This document shows, in pieces, positions 36,875 to 46,199 of a DNA stretch of 64,000 nt (positions are counted from its first letter, which is position 1; each line of letters starts with the position of its first letter). Made by a program: the position numbers and the translations under genes. Source of the stretch: Bacillus shivajii. GTDB taxonomy: Bacteria > Bacillota > Bacilli > Bacillales > Salisediminibacteriaceae. Location: positions 1,736,001-1,800,000 of the forward strand of contig NZ_CP084703.1 of the NCBI RefSeq assembly GCF_020519665.1, given 5' to 3'. A model generated the notes under the pieces. It did no database searches, was not told the DNA's origin, and worked only from the letters and a program-made list of their open reading frames with translations.

Positions 36875-37546
36875 ATGCTTCAAAAATTATATGACTGGGT
36901 AGATGAACGTTTAGATATTACACCAATGTGGCGTGATATTGCAGATCATGAAGTACCTGAACACGTAAACCCTGCCCATCATTTCTCTGCATTTGTTTAT
37001 TGTTTTGGTGGATTGACGTTCTTTGTTACTGTCATCCAAATCTTATCTGGGATGTTCTTAACGATGTATTATGTTCCAGACATTGTAAACGCATATGAAT
37101 CCGTATATTACTTGCAAAATGAAGTAACGCACGGTGTCATTGTTCGTGGTATGCACCACTGGGGGGCAAGTTTAGTTATTGTTATGATGTTCCTTCATAC
37201 ACTACGAGTTTTCTTCACAGGCTCATATAAAAAGCCTCGCGAATTAAACTGGGTCGTAGGTGTATTGATATTCTTTGTAATGTTAGGCTTAGGGTTTACA
37301 GGATACTTATTACCTTGGGATATGAAAGCTTATTTCGCAACGGTAGTAGGGCTTGAAATCGCTGAAGCTGCTCCGATTGTTGGAGGCTTTGCAAAGACAC
37401 TACTTGCTGGTGGTGATATTATTGGGGCTCAGACTCTAACACGATTCTTTGCGATTCATGTATTCTTCTTACCGGGTGCTTTACTTGGTTTATTAGGAGC
37501 TCACTTCTACATGATTCGTAAGCAAGGTATTTCTGGTCCATTGTAA
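36875..37546 (+). CDS. qcrB: Cytochrome b subunit of the bc complex
   Basis: 223 residues, four membrane helices as in cytochrome b6. Heme-ligand histidines are in MHHWGASLVIVMMFLHTLR (helix B) and the helix D segment (FAIHVFFLPG, GAHFYMIR). Cys43 in FVYCFGG matches the cysteine that binds an extra covalent heme in B. subtilis QcrB and cytochrome b6. Menaquinol oxidation site and electron bifurcation. Confidence 0.96.
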   Translation: MLQKLYDWVDERLDITPMWRDIADHEVPEHVNPAHHFSAFVYCFGGLTFFVTVIQILSGMFLTMYYVPDIVNAYESVYYLQNEVTHGVIVRGMHHWGASLVIVMMFLHTLRVFFTGSYKKPRELNWVVGVLIFFVMLGLGFTGYLLPWDMKAYFATVVGLEIAEAAPIVGGFAKTLLAGGDIIGAQTLTRFFAIHVFFLPGALLGLLGAHFYMIRKQGISGPL

Positions 37547-37578
37547 GATGGAGCTAGATGTGAAAAGGAGGGAAAGCT

Positions 37579-38391
37579 ATGCAGCGCGGAAAAGGTATGA
37601 AGTTCGTTGGAGACTCACGTATTCCAGCTGAACGAAAGCCAAATATACCAAAAGATTATTCCGAATATCCTCATAAGACAGAAGCTTTCTGGCCGAACTT
37701 CTTATTAAAAGAATGGATGGTTGGTGCCGTCTTCTTAATTGGATATTTATGTTTAACAGTTGCGCATCCAGCCCCTCTAGAGAGGGTTGCGGATCCTACA
37801 GATACAGGTTACATACCATTACCTGACTGGTATTTCTTATTCTTATATCAACTATTAAAGTACGAATATGCTGCTGGTAGTTACACAGTAATTGGAGCAG
37901 TTGTTATTCCTGGTATTGCTTTCGGTGCACTATTGTTAGCACCGTTTTTGGACCGTGGTACCGAACGACGTCCAATTAAGCGTCCAATTGCAAGCGGCTT
38001 AATGCTGTTAGGTGTTATTTCAATCATCTTCTTAACTTGGGAATCAGTTGATGAGCATGATTGGGAAGCTGCAGCACAACAAGGGGCAATTGTTGATGAT
38101 GTTCAAATTGATGAATCAGCTTTAGGGTATGAAATATACTTAACACAAGATTCATGTATCGCTTGTCACGGTGGTGATATGCTAGGTGGAGCAGCAGGGC
38201 CTCCTATTATTCCAAGTGACTATGATAAAGATGAAGTAATGGATATCATCATTAATGGTATTGAAGGTACTGCAATGCCTGGTGGAGAGTTCGAAGGTAC
38301 GGATGAAGAGCTAGAAACTCTAGCTGAATTTATCGCTAATGACGGCCAAGCACCAAATGGTAATGGTGACGACGAAGGCGATGAGGAATAA
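37579..38391 (+). CDS. qcrC: Cytochrome b/c subunit QcrC
   Basis: 270 residues. N-terminal part is the b6f subunit-IV-like domain with three membrane helices and PDWYFLFLYQLLKYEY; after residue ~185 comes a cytochrome c domain with CIACHGG (Cys193, Cys196, His197) and axial Met in GTAMPGGEFEG. The C-terminus is very acidic (NGDDEGDEE), as often in alkaliphile surface proteins. This two-domain form is the Bacillus type. Ends in a strong terminator. Confidence 0.97.
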   Translation: MQRGKGMKFVGDSRIPAERKPNIPKDYSEYPHKTEAFWPNFLLKEWMVGAVFLIGYLCLTVAHPAPLERVADPTDTGYIPLPDWYFLFLYQLLKYEYAAGSYTVIGAVVIPGIAFGALLLAPFLDRGTERRPIKRPIASGLMLLGVISIIFLTWESVDEHDWEAAAQQGAIVDDVQIDESALGYEIYLTQDSCIACHGGDMLGGAAGPPIIPSDYDKDEVMDIIINGIEGTAMPGGEFEGTDEELETLAEFIANDGQAPNGNGDDEGDEE

Positions 38392-38398
38392 ATCTAAT

Positions 38399-38433
38399 AA
38401 AACTGACTGATTTTTATCAGTCAGTTTTTCTTT
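38399..38433 (+). terminator. Terminator after qcrC
   Basis: AAACTGACTGAT (38400-38411) perfectly inverse to ATCAGTCAGTTT (38416-38427), then TTCTTTT. Confidence 0.92.
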
Positions 38434-38684
38434 TGGTCCTATAAAAGTTTGTACGGGGGGGGGAGGACGGTCAAAGTTTTCCCCAGCTTTAGATATAAGC
38501 GACAAAAGCAATGGCAATATGGTACATGTTTATTAAGTCCCACTCGGTCAGTACAGCTGACATTTTGTAAGTTTTTTTAAAACATGACATACGATTATTT
38601 GCTTTATAATTGACGTTTTAATAAGATAAATTCATACATATTTCAAAAATGATAGGAAAATTAAAAGAGGGAAGATGACTAGAC
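38434..38684. other. Spacer before ypjA
   Basis: Contains a run of nine G (38455-38463), a small hairpin GTCAG-TACAG-CTGAC (38549-38563) and a perfect TATAAT (38605-38610) without a good -35. No gene seen. Confidence 0.45.
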
Positions 38685-39296
38685 ATGAAACTCAATATAT
38701 ATGAAGAATTTATGCAGCTATTAATTAACCGTTATTTTTTAATATTACTATTTGTTGTTAATGTTTTCGGGACGATTTATGGGTACATATGGTATGCAAA
38801 TCAATTGGCTATTACACCGACACACTTTTTAATTTTCGTTCCAGATAGTCCGACTGCTAGTTTGTTTTTTTGTATCGTTTTGTTTGCCTTTATCTTTTTA
38901 AAGAAGAATATGCCACTTATAGAAGCGTTTGCAGCGGTTACTTTGTTTAAGTATGGTGTGTGGGCTGTCGTTATGATCGTTGCTGGAGCATGGGCTGGGG
39001 ACACGTTAGTATGGCAACAATACATGTTAATTTTCTCTCATTTAGGAATGGCTATACAAGGTCTTCTTTATGCACCATTTTACCGAATCAAACCTTGGCA
39101 CCTCGTTGTTGTAGCAATATGGACGATTCATAACGATGTCATTGATTACATCTATGGGATGCATCCGTGGATTTCTGCTTCTCTTCATGATTATATACAA
39201 GAAATTGCATACTTTACATTTTGGTTAAGCGGAATATCTTTGTTAATCGTGTATATTCTAAATAAAAAAGTAAAAAAACGAGAACTTAAAATCTAG
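38685..39296 (+). CDS. ypjA: YpjA-like membrane protein (DUF1405)
   Basis: 203 residues with about six hydrophobic segments, starting at ATG behind AGAGGGAAG. YGYIWYANQLAITP, FLIFVPDSPTASLFF and AIWTIHNDVIDYIYGMHPW are typical of DUF1405/YpjA, an integral membrane family found next to qcrABC in Bacillus. Function unknown; the conserved polar residues in helices (HND, D at the loop) might matter. Ends basic on the cytosolic side (KKVKKRELKI). Confidence 0.87.
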   Translation: MKLNIYEEFMQLLINRYFLILLFVVNVFGTIYGYIWYANQLAITPTHFLIFVPDSPTASLFFCIVLFAFIFLKKNMPLIEAFAAVTLFKYGVWAVVMIVAGAWAGDTLVWQQYMLIFSHLGMAIQGLLYAPFYRIKPWHLVVVAIWTIHNDVIDYIYGMHPWISASLHDYIQEIAYFTFWLSGISLLIVYILNKKVKKRELKI

Positions 39297-39355
39297 TAGG
39301 TCTACTCTTGTCCAACTCTTCATAAGATTTAGTATGAACAAGAGGAGGGACAGGC

Positions 39356-40171
39356 ATGGCTGAACGATTATTTTTAATTTCCGTTATAATATTAACCTTG
39401 GTCGTATCACCAGGAATAATAACAGCTTCTGATGATTACTCTCAATCATGGAGGGAGTTAAATCAAACAAGTGATAAAATCTTACAGTATGTAAGAGAAG
39501 GACATTATGAAGAGGCTCATCAACTATTAGACGTATTTTCTGATGAATTTATGACTTTACAGGCGTCGGGACACAATAACTTATCTATGAGAGACTTAAA
39601 CGTGATTACTTCAGTTTATGAAGATGTAGAAGGTGCGACGGTACAAGCTTCTCTTTCTCATAATGAGAGAGTAAACGCTGCGACAAAGCTACGTCTATTA
39701 GTTGATGTGTATGAAACGTCTCATCAGCCTCTATGGCTCAAGACAAAGAATCCTGTGTTTGATTCATTACAGACCGTAAAGGTAGCAGCAAGTACGGGAG
39801 AAGGGAATGTCCAAAAAAAATTAAATCGATTTCTCTCCCGATATGAAGTTGTACGACCTGCTTGGTCAGTCAGTTTGCAAAGTGAAAAATATACACAACT
39901 AGAGTCGCAAATACAATTTTTAAACCATCTAAGGGAAAGAGGAGCTTCTAGTGAAGAATTCATCGACCACCTTAATGCGATTGAACTCCAACTTTCAACG
40001 ATCTTTGAAGAAAAAGAAGATGAAGTATCAGATCCCCAATTAATTTGGGTGATGATTACAATAGGTGGTGCAATTATTGCAGTTCTCTCATATGCAGGTT
40101 GGAAAAAATACAAAGGTGAAAGAGAAAAAGAATTAGAAAGAAAGAAAATGAGAAGAGGGCAAAACCGTTAA
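39356..40171 (+). CDS. ypjB: Sporulation protein YpjB
   Basis: 271 residues; AGAGGAGGG before ATG. Signal peptide (hydrophobic 5-24), a helical extracytoplasmic region, and one C-terminal membrane helix LIWVMITIGGAIIAVLSYAG followed by a basic tail KGEREKELERKKMRRGQ. Size, topology and location between ypjA and ypjC match YpjB, whose mutants have a sporulation defect in B. subtilis. Molecular role unknown. Confidence 0.82.
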   Translation: MAERLFLISVIILTLVVSPGIITASDDYSQSWRELNQTSDKILQYVREGHYEEAHQLLDVFSDEFMTLQASGHNNLSMRDLNVITSVYEDVEGATVQASLSHNERVNAATKLRLLVDVYETSHQPLWLKTKNPVFDSLQTVKVAASTGEGNVQKKLNRFLSRYEVVRPAWSVSLQSEKYTQLESQIQFLNHLRERGASSEEFIDHLNAIELQLSTIFEEKEDEVSDPQLIWVMITIGGAIIAVLSYAGWKKYKGEREKELERKKMRRGQNR

Positions 40172-40181
40172 GGGAATATCG

Positions 40182-40210
40182 TTGACAGGTTAAATATCTT
40201 TGACTAAAAT
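40182..40210 (+). promoter_or_regulatory. Promoter of the yugP-like gene
   Basis: Perfect TTGACA (40182-40187), 17-base spacer, TAAAAT (40205-40210), 45 bases before the start. Confidence 0.8.
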
Positions 40211-40254
40211 TAATATTACAATCAAAGAATAACAGAGATAGGAGGAGAGATTAT

Positions 40255-40938
40255 ATGTCATTAGGAGCTTTTATTGTTTATATCGCAATCTTAATGTTAA
40301 TCCCTTTGTGGGCACAATCTAAAGTAAAGAGTGCATATAAAAAATATTCACAAGTACGTGCATCTTCTGGAATGACTGGTGCTGAAGTAGCAAGAAAGAT
40401 CTTAAACGACAATGGTTTATATGATGTTTCAGTTGAACCGGTAAAAGGAAAGTTAACAGACCATTATGACCCGCGTAGTAAAGTGGTTCGGTTATCTGAA
40501 TCTAACTATTACGGTAATTCTGTAGCAGGTGCAGCAGTTGCAGCGCACGAGGTAGGGCATGCATTGCAAGATGAAGAAGGTTATGCATTCTTACGCTTCC
40601 GTCACGCCTTAGTTCCTGTAGCAAACTTCGGTTCGAATATTTCGTTTTTCTTAATTTTAGCAGGTATCTTTTTGCAAATGACTGGTATGCTTTTAGCGGG
40701 GATTGTTTTCATGTCCGCTGCCGTTTTATTCCAATTAGTTACATTACCAGTTGAGTTTAACGCTTCTAACCGTGCAATGGAACAAGTTGTTTCTGTTGGC
40801 GTTATTCGTAACGATGAAGAACGAGAAACGAAAAAGGTTCTAAATGCAGCGGCATTAACGTATGTTGCAGCGGCTTTAGTAGCAGTAGCAGAACTCGTAA
40901 GGTTTATCCTCATGTATGTCGCGATGAACAATGATTAA
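40255..40938 (+). CDS. yugP: YugP-type neutral zinc metallopeptidase
   Basis: 227 residues, ATG with GGAGGAGAG. N-terminal membrane helix, then the soluble part with zinc site HEVGHALQ (approx. residues 98-105) preceded by YDPRSKVVRLSE, and two or three further membrane helices; LPVEFNASNRA is also conserved. It matches the YugP family (Zn_peptidase_2). Substrate unknown. In B. subtilis yugP is elsewhere, so its position between ypjB and ypjC is a local rearrangement. It has its own promoter and a bidirectional terminator. Confidence 0.9.
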   Translation: MSLGAFIVYIAILMLIPLWAQSKVKSAYKKYSQVRASSGMTGAEVARKILNDNGLYDVSVEPVKGKLTDHYDPRSKVVRLSESNYYGNSVAGAAVAAHEVGHALQDEEGYAFLRFRHALVPVANFGSNISFFLILAGIFLQMTGMLLAGIVFMSAAVLFQLVTLPVEFNASNRAMEQVVSVGVIRNDEERETKKVLNAAALTYVAAALVAVAELVRFILMYVAMNND

Positions 40939-40951
40939 TTTAGTACTATAA

Positions 40952-40984
40952 AAAGGGTGCCCCAAAACTTTTGGGGCACCCTTT
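40952..40984. terminator. Bidirectional terminator between yugP and ypjC
   Basis: AAAGGGTGCCCCAAAA (40952-40967) and TTTTGGGGCACCCTTT (40969-40984) form a perfect 16-bp inverted repeat with an almost absent loop; serves both convergent genes. Confidence 0.92.
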
Positions 40985-41015
40985 CTACCTTTTACAATCA
41001 TACACTTTGCTACAA

Positions 41016-41888
41016 CTAGATTTCGAATGGCTTTTTATTTTCATCGAAAGTGAATCCTTCTCCCATCACATCTTGGACATCTCCTAATGTAACAAATGCA
41101 TGTGGATCAACTTTTGCTATCAAATTTTTTAACCGAACCATTTCGTTTCTGCCGACAACACAATAGAGGACTTCGCGATCGACTCCAGTAAAGCTACCTT
41201 TTCCCTTTAAAATAGTGGCACCGCGGTCCATTTCTTGCAAAATCACAGAAGCAATTTCAGGGGCATTATCTGAGATAATGATCGCTGCTTTCCCTGAGTA
41301 GGCTCCTTGTTGGATGAAATCAATCACTTTGGCAGCAACAAAAACAGCAAGTAATGTGTACATCGCTTCACGATAATTTAAATAAATGAGAGAAGAAGTG
41401 ATGACAGCTGCATCAAATAAGAACATGGTTTTTCCCATACTCCATCCCCAATATTTAAATCCTAATTTTGCAATGATATCTACGCCACCAGTCGTACCGC
41501 CGTATCGAAAGACAATCCCTAATCCAACCCCTATAAACACTCCGGCAAATAATGCAGCTAATGTCATGTCATCATAAAGGGGAATATAAAGGAATTTATA
41601 TCGTTGAAAAAGCCATAAAAAGACAGAAACAGCAAGTGTCCCAATTACAGTATAAATAAAGGCGTTTCGACCAAGTACTTTCCAACCAATAATGAAAAGA
41701 GGGATATTTAAAACGAGATTAGAATAAGCTGGATCGATTTGGAACATAAAATAAAGGATTAACGTTATCCCGGTAAAGCCGCCATCAGCTAAATTGTTTT
41801 CCATATTAAAATAAACGAGTCCAAATGACATAATCGCTGTACCAATTAATATAAAGAGAATATTTTTAATTTTAATTGAGTTGATCAA
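41016..41888 (-). CDS. ypjC: YitT-family membrane protein YpjC
   Basis: 290 residues from TTG at 41888, chosen because GGGGG lies seven bases upstream on that strand and the product then has the length of B. subtilis YpjC; the open frame continues upstream to 42005 into the repeat element without a ribosome site. Five or six N-terminal membrane helices (ILFILIGTAIMSFGLVYF, GGFTGITLILYFMF, GGTTGGVDIIAK) form the YitT domain, followed by a cytosolic DUF2179 domain (~205-290, VLQEMDRGATILKGKGSFTG). Function unclear; members have been suspected of transport. Confidence 0.87.
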   Translation of the reverse strand: MINSIKIKNILFILIGTAIMSFGLVYFNMENNLADGGFTGITLILYFMFQIDPAYSNLVLNIPLFIIGWKVLGRNAFIYTVIGTLAVSVFLWLFQRYKFLYIPLYDDMTLAALFAGVFIGVGLGIVFRYGGTTGGVDIIAKLGFKYWGWSMGKTMFLFDAAVITSSLIYLNYREAMYTLLAVFVAAKVIDFIQQGAYSGKAAIIISDNAPEIASVILQEMDRGATILKGKGSFTGVDREVLYCVVGRNEMVRLKNLIAKVDPHAFVTLGDVQDVMGEGFTFDENKKPFEI

Positions 41889-42004
41889 AGGAAAACCCCC
41901 AAAAATGATAGTATTAACAAACAGATTTAACTGCTTCATTATAAAATAAGATATAATTTGCTTCAATTCTTTTACAAAAGCTCTATTAAAGTTTAATGTT
42001 GACA

Positions 42005-42634
42005 TGAATCAATTTCATAATTACTTTTTTTGTGTAATGAAACGAATGATATTATAAATTTTTCATTAAATGTACGTTTTATTGTACTATCAGAATTTAA
42101 AAATTTATGGTCGATAGATAAGTGCTCCTGCGGTTATCCGTCGCAGCTCGAAGGGATTTCGAGGAAGCCGATACTCGTTGCTCCTGCGCTGCTAAGCTTG
42201 CTCGTCGCAACTCGACGTTTAGTCATAGGAGTTGAGCTTGTGGCAACTAGGGCTACTTCCACAGGAGGTGGTGGCTTCGGTGTTGATCACAGGACGTGAT
42301 CGACTTTAGCCGAAGTTCCTTATTAAGACTTGCCCAAAAGCCAAGTTTTGTTTAGGAGTGAACGTAACTAAAGACGGCGACTCCCGGAGGATCAGCGACG
42401 AGCAATACTTCTTCGAACTGCTTCGAGCTGCGACGAGCAAGCGTAGTGGCGCAGGAGCACTGTTTATCTGTGACGAGTAATCGCAGGAACAACGAGCTGA
42501 AGATCCACTTAGGCGAAGAGTTGTCGAGCCTAAGTTAGCTGAAGACAAGCCCTCGGGAAAGCGTCAGTCTGAAGTGAAGTTCACGCTCATCATTCGGAAT
42601 TTGCCATCTTATTTTGAATTATGAAATTGATTCA
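42005..42634. repeat. 630-bp MITE-like element with terminal inverted repeats
   Basis: Ends TGAATCAATTTCATAA (42005-42020) and TTATGAAATTGATTCA (42619-42634) are a perfect 16-bp inverted pair. The inside holds two long arms (about 42114-42220 and 42385-42495) that are imperfect inverted copies of each other, rich in CTCGTCGCAGCTCGAAG and CTCCTGCG, separated by a ~160-base middle part found as a fragment at 8804-8873. A short opposite-orientation copy is at 754-1019, and a piece at 33477. No transposase frame; the open frames at 42030-42299 and 42306-42548 lack ribosome sites. Confidence 0.82.
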
Positions 42635-42710
42635 CATATTAAAAAGTTGTTGATGTCGTAGTTTTTGTAAGTGCGTTGCGAAAGATATTAATAAAACCTT
42701 TACAAAACAT

Positions 42711-42739
42711 TTGTCAAAGGTAGTCGTTTTCGCTAACAT
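42711..42739 (+). promoter_or_regulatory. Promoter of the ypjD-dapB operon
   Basis: TTGTCA (42711-42716), 17-base spacer, TAACAT (42734-42739), about 44 bases before ypjD. Confidence 0.5.
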
Positions 42740-42782
42740 GATAGTGTATGTTCTAAGATTTTTCAATGAAAGGAAGCAAATT

Positions 42783-43133
42783 ATGTCAGAAAAATCAATG
42801 AAAGAGATGCAACAAGAAGTCGATGAATACATATCTCAGTTTAAAGAAGGCTATTTTTCTCCACTAGCTATGATGGCTAGACTAACAGAGGAAATGGGCG
42901 AACTAGCTCGTGAAGTAAATCATTATTATGGTGAAAAGCCGAAAAAAGATAACGAAGAAAACAAATCAATGGAACAAGAGTTGGGTGATATTCTATTCGT
43001 TTTAGTTTGCTTAGCTAACTCATTAAATATCAACATGGAAGAAGCTTTTGACTTAGTAATGAACAAGTTTAATACAAGAGATAAAGATCGTTGGACAAGA
43101 ATCGAAGATAAAGGAAGTGAACAGCATGACTAA
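42783..43133 (+). CDS. ypjD: MazG-like nucleotide pyrophosphohydrolase YpjD
   Basis: 116 residues from ATG 42783 with AAAGGAAG upstream; an in-frame start at 42711 overlaps the promoter and is rejected. All-alpha NTP-PPase fold with the Mg motifs [18 protein letters not shown] (E-E-x-x-E) and [16 protein letters not shown] (E-x-x-D). Members hydrolyse nucleoside triphosphates to monophosphate and pyrophosphate, cleaning noncanonical nucleotides. Overlaps dapB by eight bases, the conserved Bacillus order. Confidence 0.92.
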   Translation: MSEKSMKEMQQEVDEYISQFKEGYFSPLAMMARLTEEMGELAREVNHYYGEKPKKDNEENKSMEQELGDILFVLVCLANSLNINMEEAFDLVMNKFNTRDKDRWTRIEDKGSEQHD

Positions 43134-43920
43134 AATTGTAATCGCAGGACCAAGGGGAAATATGGGAAAAGAAGCTGTAAAGATGGTAGAGGCAACAGAG
43201 AGCTTCACATTATCAGCTGTCGTTGATCGTAAAAACAGTGGTAAACTGATGAAAGAGGTTTCAGGTATGGAACCATTAGATGTACCCATTTATGAAGATA
43301 TAGAAGAGTGCTTTCAAGAAACAGGTTGTGACATACTAATCGATTTAACAACACCTGAACACGGGAAAAATCATATGTTAATGGCATTTGATTATGGTGT
43401 ACGACCAGTCGTTGGTACAACAGGATTTACAGATGAAGATGTTGAAGAATTAAGTGCGATTGCCAAAGAAAAAGAATTAGGTGCGATTATTGCGCCAAAC
43501 TTTGCAATCGGTGCAATTTTAATGATGAAGTTTTCACAAATGGCAGCTAGATATATGCCTGATGTAGAAATTATTGAACAACATCATGATCGAAAGCTCG
43601 ATGCCCCATCAGGGACAGCAGCGAAAACAGCTCAATTAATTAGCGAAGTACGTGATGCAAAACAACAAGGGCATCCTGAAGAGACAGAGCAGATGGAAGG
43701 CGCAAGAGGGGCAGAATACGATGGATTACGTATACATAGTGTTCGCTTACCTGGTCTTGTTGCTCACCAAGAGGTGATCTTTGGTGGTGAAGGCCAAACG
43801 CTTAAGATTCGCCACGACTCGATGAATCGCGCATCATTTATGCCCGGTGTAAAGCTTGCTTGTGACACAGTGCTAAAGCTTGACCACCTAGTATACGGCC
43901 TTGAACATATTATTGAATAA
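43126..43920 (+). CDS. dapB: 4-hydroxy-tetrahydrodipicolinate reductase
   Basis: 264 residues from ATG 43126 (AAGGAAGTG upstream; the GTG at 43117 is part of it). NAD(P)-binding [13 protein letters not shown], substrate site [15 protein letters not shown] with catalytic His/Lys, and [17 protein letters not shown] are conserved. The glycine motif reads GPRGNMG, as usual for Bacillus DapB. Makes tetrahydrodipicolinate for lysine, peptidoglycan and spore dipicolinate. Confidence 0.97.
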   Translation: MTKIVIAGPRGNMGKEAVKMVEATESFTLSAVVDRKNSGKLMKEVSGMEPLDVPIYEDIEECFQETGCDILIDLTTPEHGKNHMLMAFDYGVRPVVGTTGFTDEDVEELSAIAKEKELGAIIAPNFAIGAILMMKFSQMAARYMPDVEIIEQHHDRKLDAPSGTAAKTAQLISEVRDAKQQGHPEETEQMEGARGAEYDGLRIHSVRLPGLVAHQEVIFGGEGQTLKIRHDSMNRASFMPGVKLACDTVLKLDHLVYGLEHIIE

Positions 43921-43942
43921 GAAAATAGAGAGGGGAAATTCC

Positions 43943-44362
43943 ATGAACATAGCATTTATCGCACATGATAATAAGAAAAATGATCTTGTTCAATTTACGA
44001 CTGCATATAAAGAATTGTTTAAAGGGCATACATTATTTTCAACAGGCACCACTGGGATAAAAATCATGGAAGCTACAGGGTTATCTATTCATCGTTTTCA
44101 ATCAGGCCCTTTAGGTGGCGATCAACAAATTGGTGCTTTAATCGCTGAAAATAAAATGGACCTCGTTTTATTTTTTAAAGATCCATTAACTGCTCAACCT
44201 CATGAACCTGATATTTCTGCTTTAATTCGATTATGTGATGTATATAATATTCCGCTTGCAACAAATATGGCAACTGCTGAAATTCTGTTGAAAGGCTTAA
44301 ACAGAGGAGATTTACAATGGCGGGAAATCGTCAGAGGTGAATCAGAGACGGATGATGAATGA
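43943..44362 (+). CDS. mgsA: Methylglyoxal synthase
   Basis: 139 residues from ATG 43943 (GAGAGGGGAAA upstream); earlier in-frame codon 43901 overlaps dapB and has no ribosome site. [29 protein letters not shown] and [15 protein letters not shown] (catalytic Asp) are complete. Converts dihydroxyacetone phosphate to methylglyoxal, relieving sugar phosphate stress. The following genes make bacillithiol, the thiol used to detoxify methylglyoxal. Confidence 0.96.
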   Translation: MNIAFIAHDNKKNDLVQFTTAYKELFKGHTLFSTGTTGIKIMEATGLSIHRFQSGPLGGDQQIGALIAENKMDLVLFFKDPLTAQPHEPDISALIRLCDVYNIPLATNMATAEILLKGLNRGDLQWREIVRGESETDDE

Positions 44363-45065
44363 ACAGAAATTAGATATGCTTGCGATCGGTGCCCACCCAG
44401 ATGATGTTGAAATCGGTATGGGGGGCACGATTGCAAAGTATGCAAAAATGGGCTTTCGTATCGGAATAATAAACTTAACAAAAGCAGAATTGTCTTCAAA
44501 TGGAACAGTAGAAACGCGACAGAAAGAAGCGGAACATGCTGCAGAAGTACTTGGCTTAGAAAAGAGAATTCAACTCTCTTTTCCCGATCGTGGACTAAAA
44601 GACTCCTCGAAAGAATGTATCGAAGAGGTTGTAAAAGTCATTCGTAAGTATCAACCGAAAGTAATATTTGCCCCGAATAAGCATGATCGTCATCCAGATC
44701 ATGGTTATTGTAGTGAAATTGTAAAAGAAGCACATTTTTCTTCTGGTATTAAACGTTACCTTCCAGAGAATCAAGCTTATAGAGCAGAACAATTATATTA
44801 TTATCAAATTAATGGGATCGGTAACCCGACATTCATCGTTGATATAGCTGATTTTATAGACGTTAAAATAGAGGCATTGGCATGCTTTAAAACTCAATTT
44901 CGTTTAGAAGAAGGCACGGTAAAAACCCCTTTAAATGAGAATTATTTAGAAAAGTTAAAAAGTAGAGAAATGTTACTAGGTAATGAGGCAGGCGTGAAGT
45001 ATGGGGAAGGATTTACTTCTGACCGGCCGATCATCATGTCTCATATATTAGGAGAAAATGTATGA
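44352..45065 (+). CDS. bshB1: Bacillithiol biosynthesis deacetylase BshB1
   Basis: 237 residues from ATG 44352, co-linear with B. subtilis BshB1; ATG 44355 and GTG 44337 are alternatives (the AGAGGTG Shine-Dalgarno at 44333-44339 covers the latter). LmbE/PIG-L zinc site [12 protein letters not shown] (His15, Asp18) and [10 protein letters not shown] are present. Deacetylates GlcNAc-malate to GlcN-malate. Overlaps mgsA by 11 bases and bshA by four. Confidence 0.94.
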   Translation: MMNEQKLDMLAIGAHPDDVEIGMGGTIAKYAKMGFRIGIINLTKAELSSNGTVETRQKEAEHAAEVLGLEKRIQLSFPDRGLKDSSKECIEEVVKVIRKYQPKVIFAPNKHDRHPDHGYCSEIVKEAHFSSGIKRYLPENQAYRAEQLYYYQINGIGNPTFIVDIADFIDVKIEALACFKTQFRLEEGTVKTPLNENYLEKLKSREMLLGNEAGVKYGEGFTSDRPIIMSHILGENV

Positions 45066-46198
45066 CGCTAAAAATAGGTATTACATGCTATCCAACGGTA
45101 GGAGGCTCAGGAGTGGTTGCTACTGAGCTAGGTAAAGCACTAGCTGAAAAAGGGCATGAAGTTCATTTTATTACTTCTAGTATGCCTTTTAGACTTGAAA
45201 ACAGTACGGCAAACATTTACTTTCATGAAGTAGAAGTAAACCAATATTCTGTGTTTCGCTACCCGCCATATGATTTAGCCTTAGCAAGTAAAATGGCAGA
45301 AATATCGAAAAGGGAAGGGTTAGATATCCTTCACGTCCATTATGCGATCCCGCATGCAATAAGTGCGTATTTAGCAAAAGAAATGGTTGGTGACCATCTC
45401 AAAGTAGTGACAACGTTACATGGAACGGATATTACTGTGCTAGGTTATGACCCTTCTTTATCTGATATGATTCGCTTTGGAATTGAAAGGTCAGATATCG
45501 TTACAGCTGTGTCTAATGATCTCATTAATCAAACGAAACAATTATTACATACAACAAAGCCAATTCAGACCATTTATAATTTTGTCGATCATAGGATTTA
45601 TTACCCTCGAGAAATAGATGGACTTAAAGAGGAGCTAGGCATCAAACCAGATCAAAAGGTCATTTGTCACGTTTCAAATTTTCGCAAAGTAAAAAGAGTC
45701 CCAGACGTTTTAAAAGCCTTTTATGAAATTCAAAAAGACATAGACTCTGTCTTGATTCTAATAGGTGAAGGTCCTGACTTGCCAATCATTAATGAAGAGG
45801 CAAAGAGATTAGGGATCTTAGATCGAGTGAAATTTTTAGGGAATCAAAAACGTGTCGCAGAATTACTGTCTATGAGTGATTTGAAACTATTATTGTCAGA
45901 AAAAGAGAGCTTTGGTCTAGTCATTCTCGAAGCGATGGCGTGTGGAGTTCCTGTGATAGGTACCAATATTGGAGGGATCCCAGAAGTCATTGAAGACGGA
46001 AAAAGCGGCTTTATATGTCCGTTAGGTGATATTACAAGTATTGCTCAGACTGCAAAGATGTATTTATTAAATCAAAATTTACAACAAGAAATGTCAGTTC
46101 ATGCACTGAAGCGGGCAAATAAAGACTTTCATCAAGAAAAAATCGTTAAGGAATATGAGGGAGTTTATCACGCCGCATTAAGTAGTCAGGAGGTTTAA
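45062..46198 (+). CDS. bshA: N-acetyl-alpha-D-glucosaminyl L-malate synthase
   Basis: 378 residues, GT4 glycosyltransferase. Acceptor domain ITCYPTVGGSGVVATELGKAL and donor-domain motif KESFGLVILEAMACGVPVIG (E-x7-E type, ~280-299) are intact, with TNIGGIPEVIEDG following. Joins UDP-GlcNAc to L-malate, first step of bacillithiol. Translationally coupled with bshB1; cca begins one base after its stop. Confidence 0.96.
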   Translation: MTLKIGITCYPTVGGSGVVATELGKALAEKGHEVHFITSSMPFRLENSTANIYFHEVEVNQYSVFRYPPYDLALASKMAEISKREGLDILHVHYAIPHAISAYLAKEMVGDHLKVVTTLHGTDITVLGYDPSLSDMIRFGIERSDIVTAVSNDLINQTKQLLHTTKPIQTIYNFVDHRIYYPREIDGLKEELGIKPDQKVICHVSNFRKVKRVPDVLKAFYEIQKDIDSVLILIGEGPDLPIINEEAKRLGILDRVKFLGNQKRVAELLSMSDLKLLLSEKESFGLVILEAMACGVPVIGTNIGGIPEVIEDGKSGFICPLGDITSIAQTAKMYLLNQNLQQEMSVHALKRANKDFHQEKIVKEYEGVYHAALSSQEV

Positions 46199-46199
46199 T

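Noticed and set aside
38455-38463. Run of nine G as a phase-variation tract
   Set aside because: Intergenic, after a strong terminator and about 220 bases from ypjA; may simply be sequence noise.
42030-42548. Two open frames (89 and 80 codons) on opposite strands
   Set aside because: Both come from the GC-rich repeat arms; no ribosome sites.
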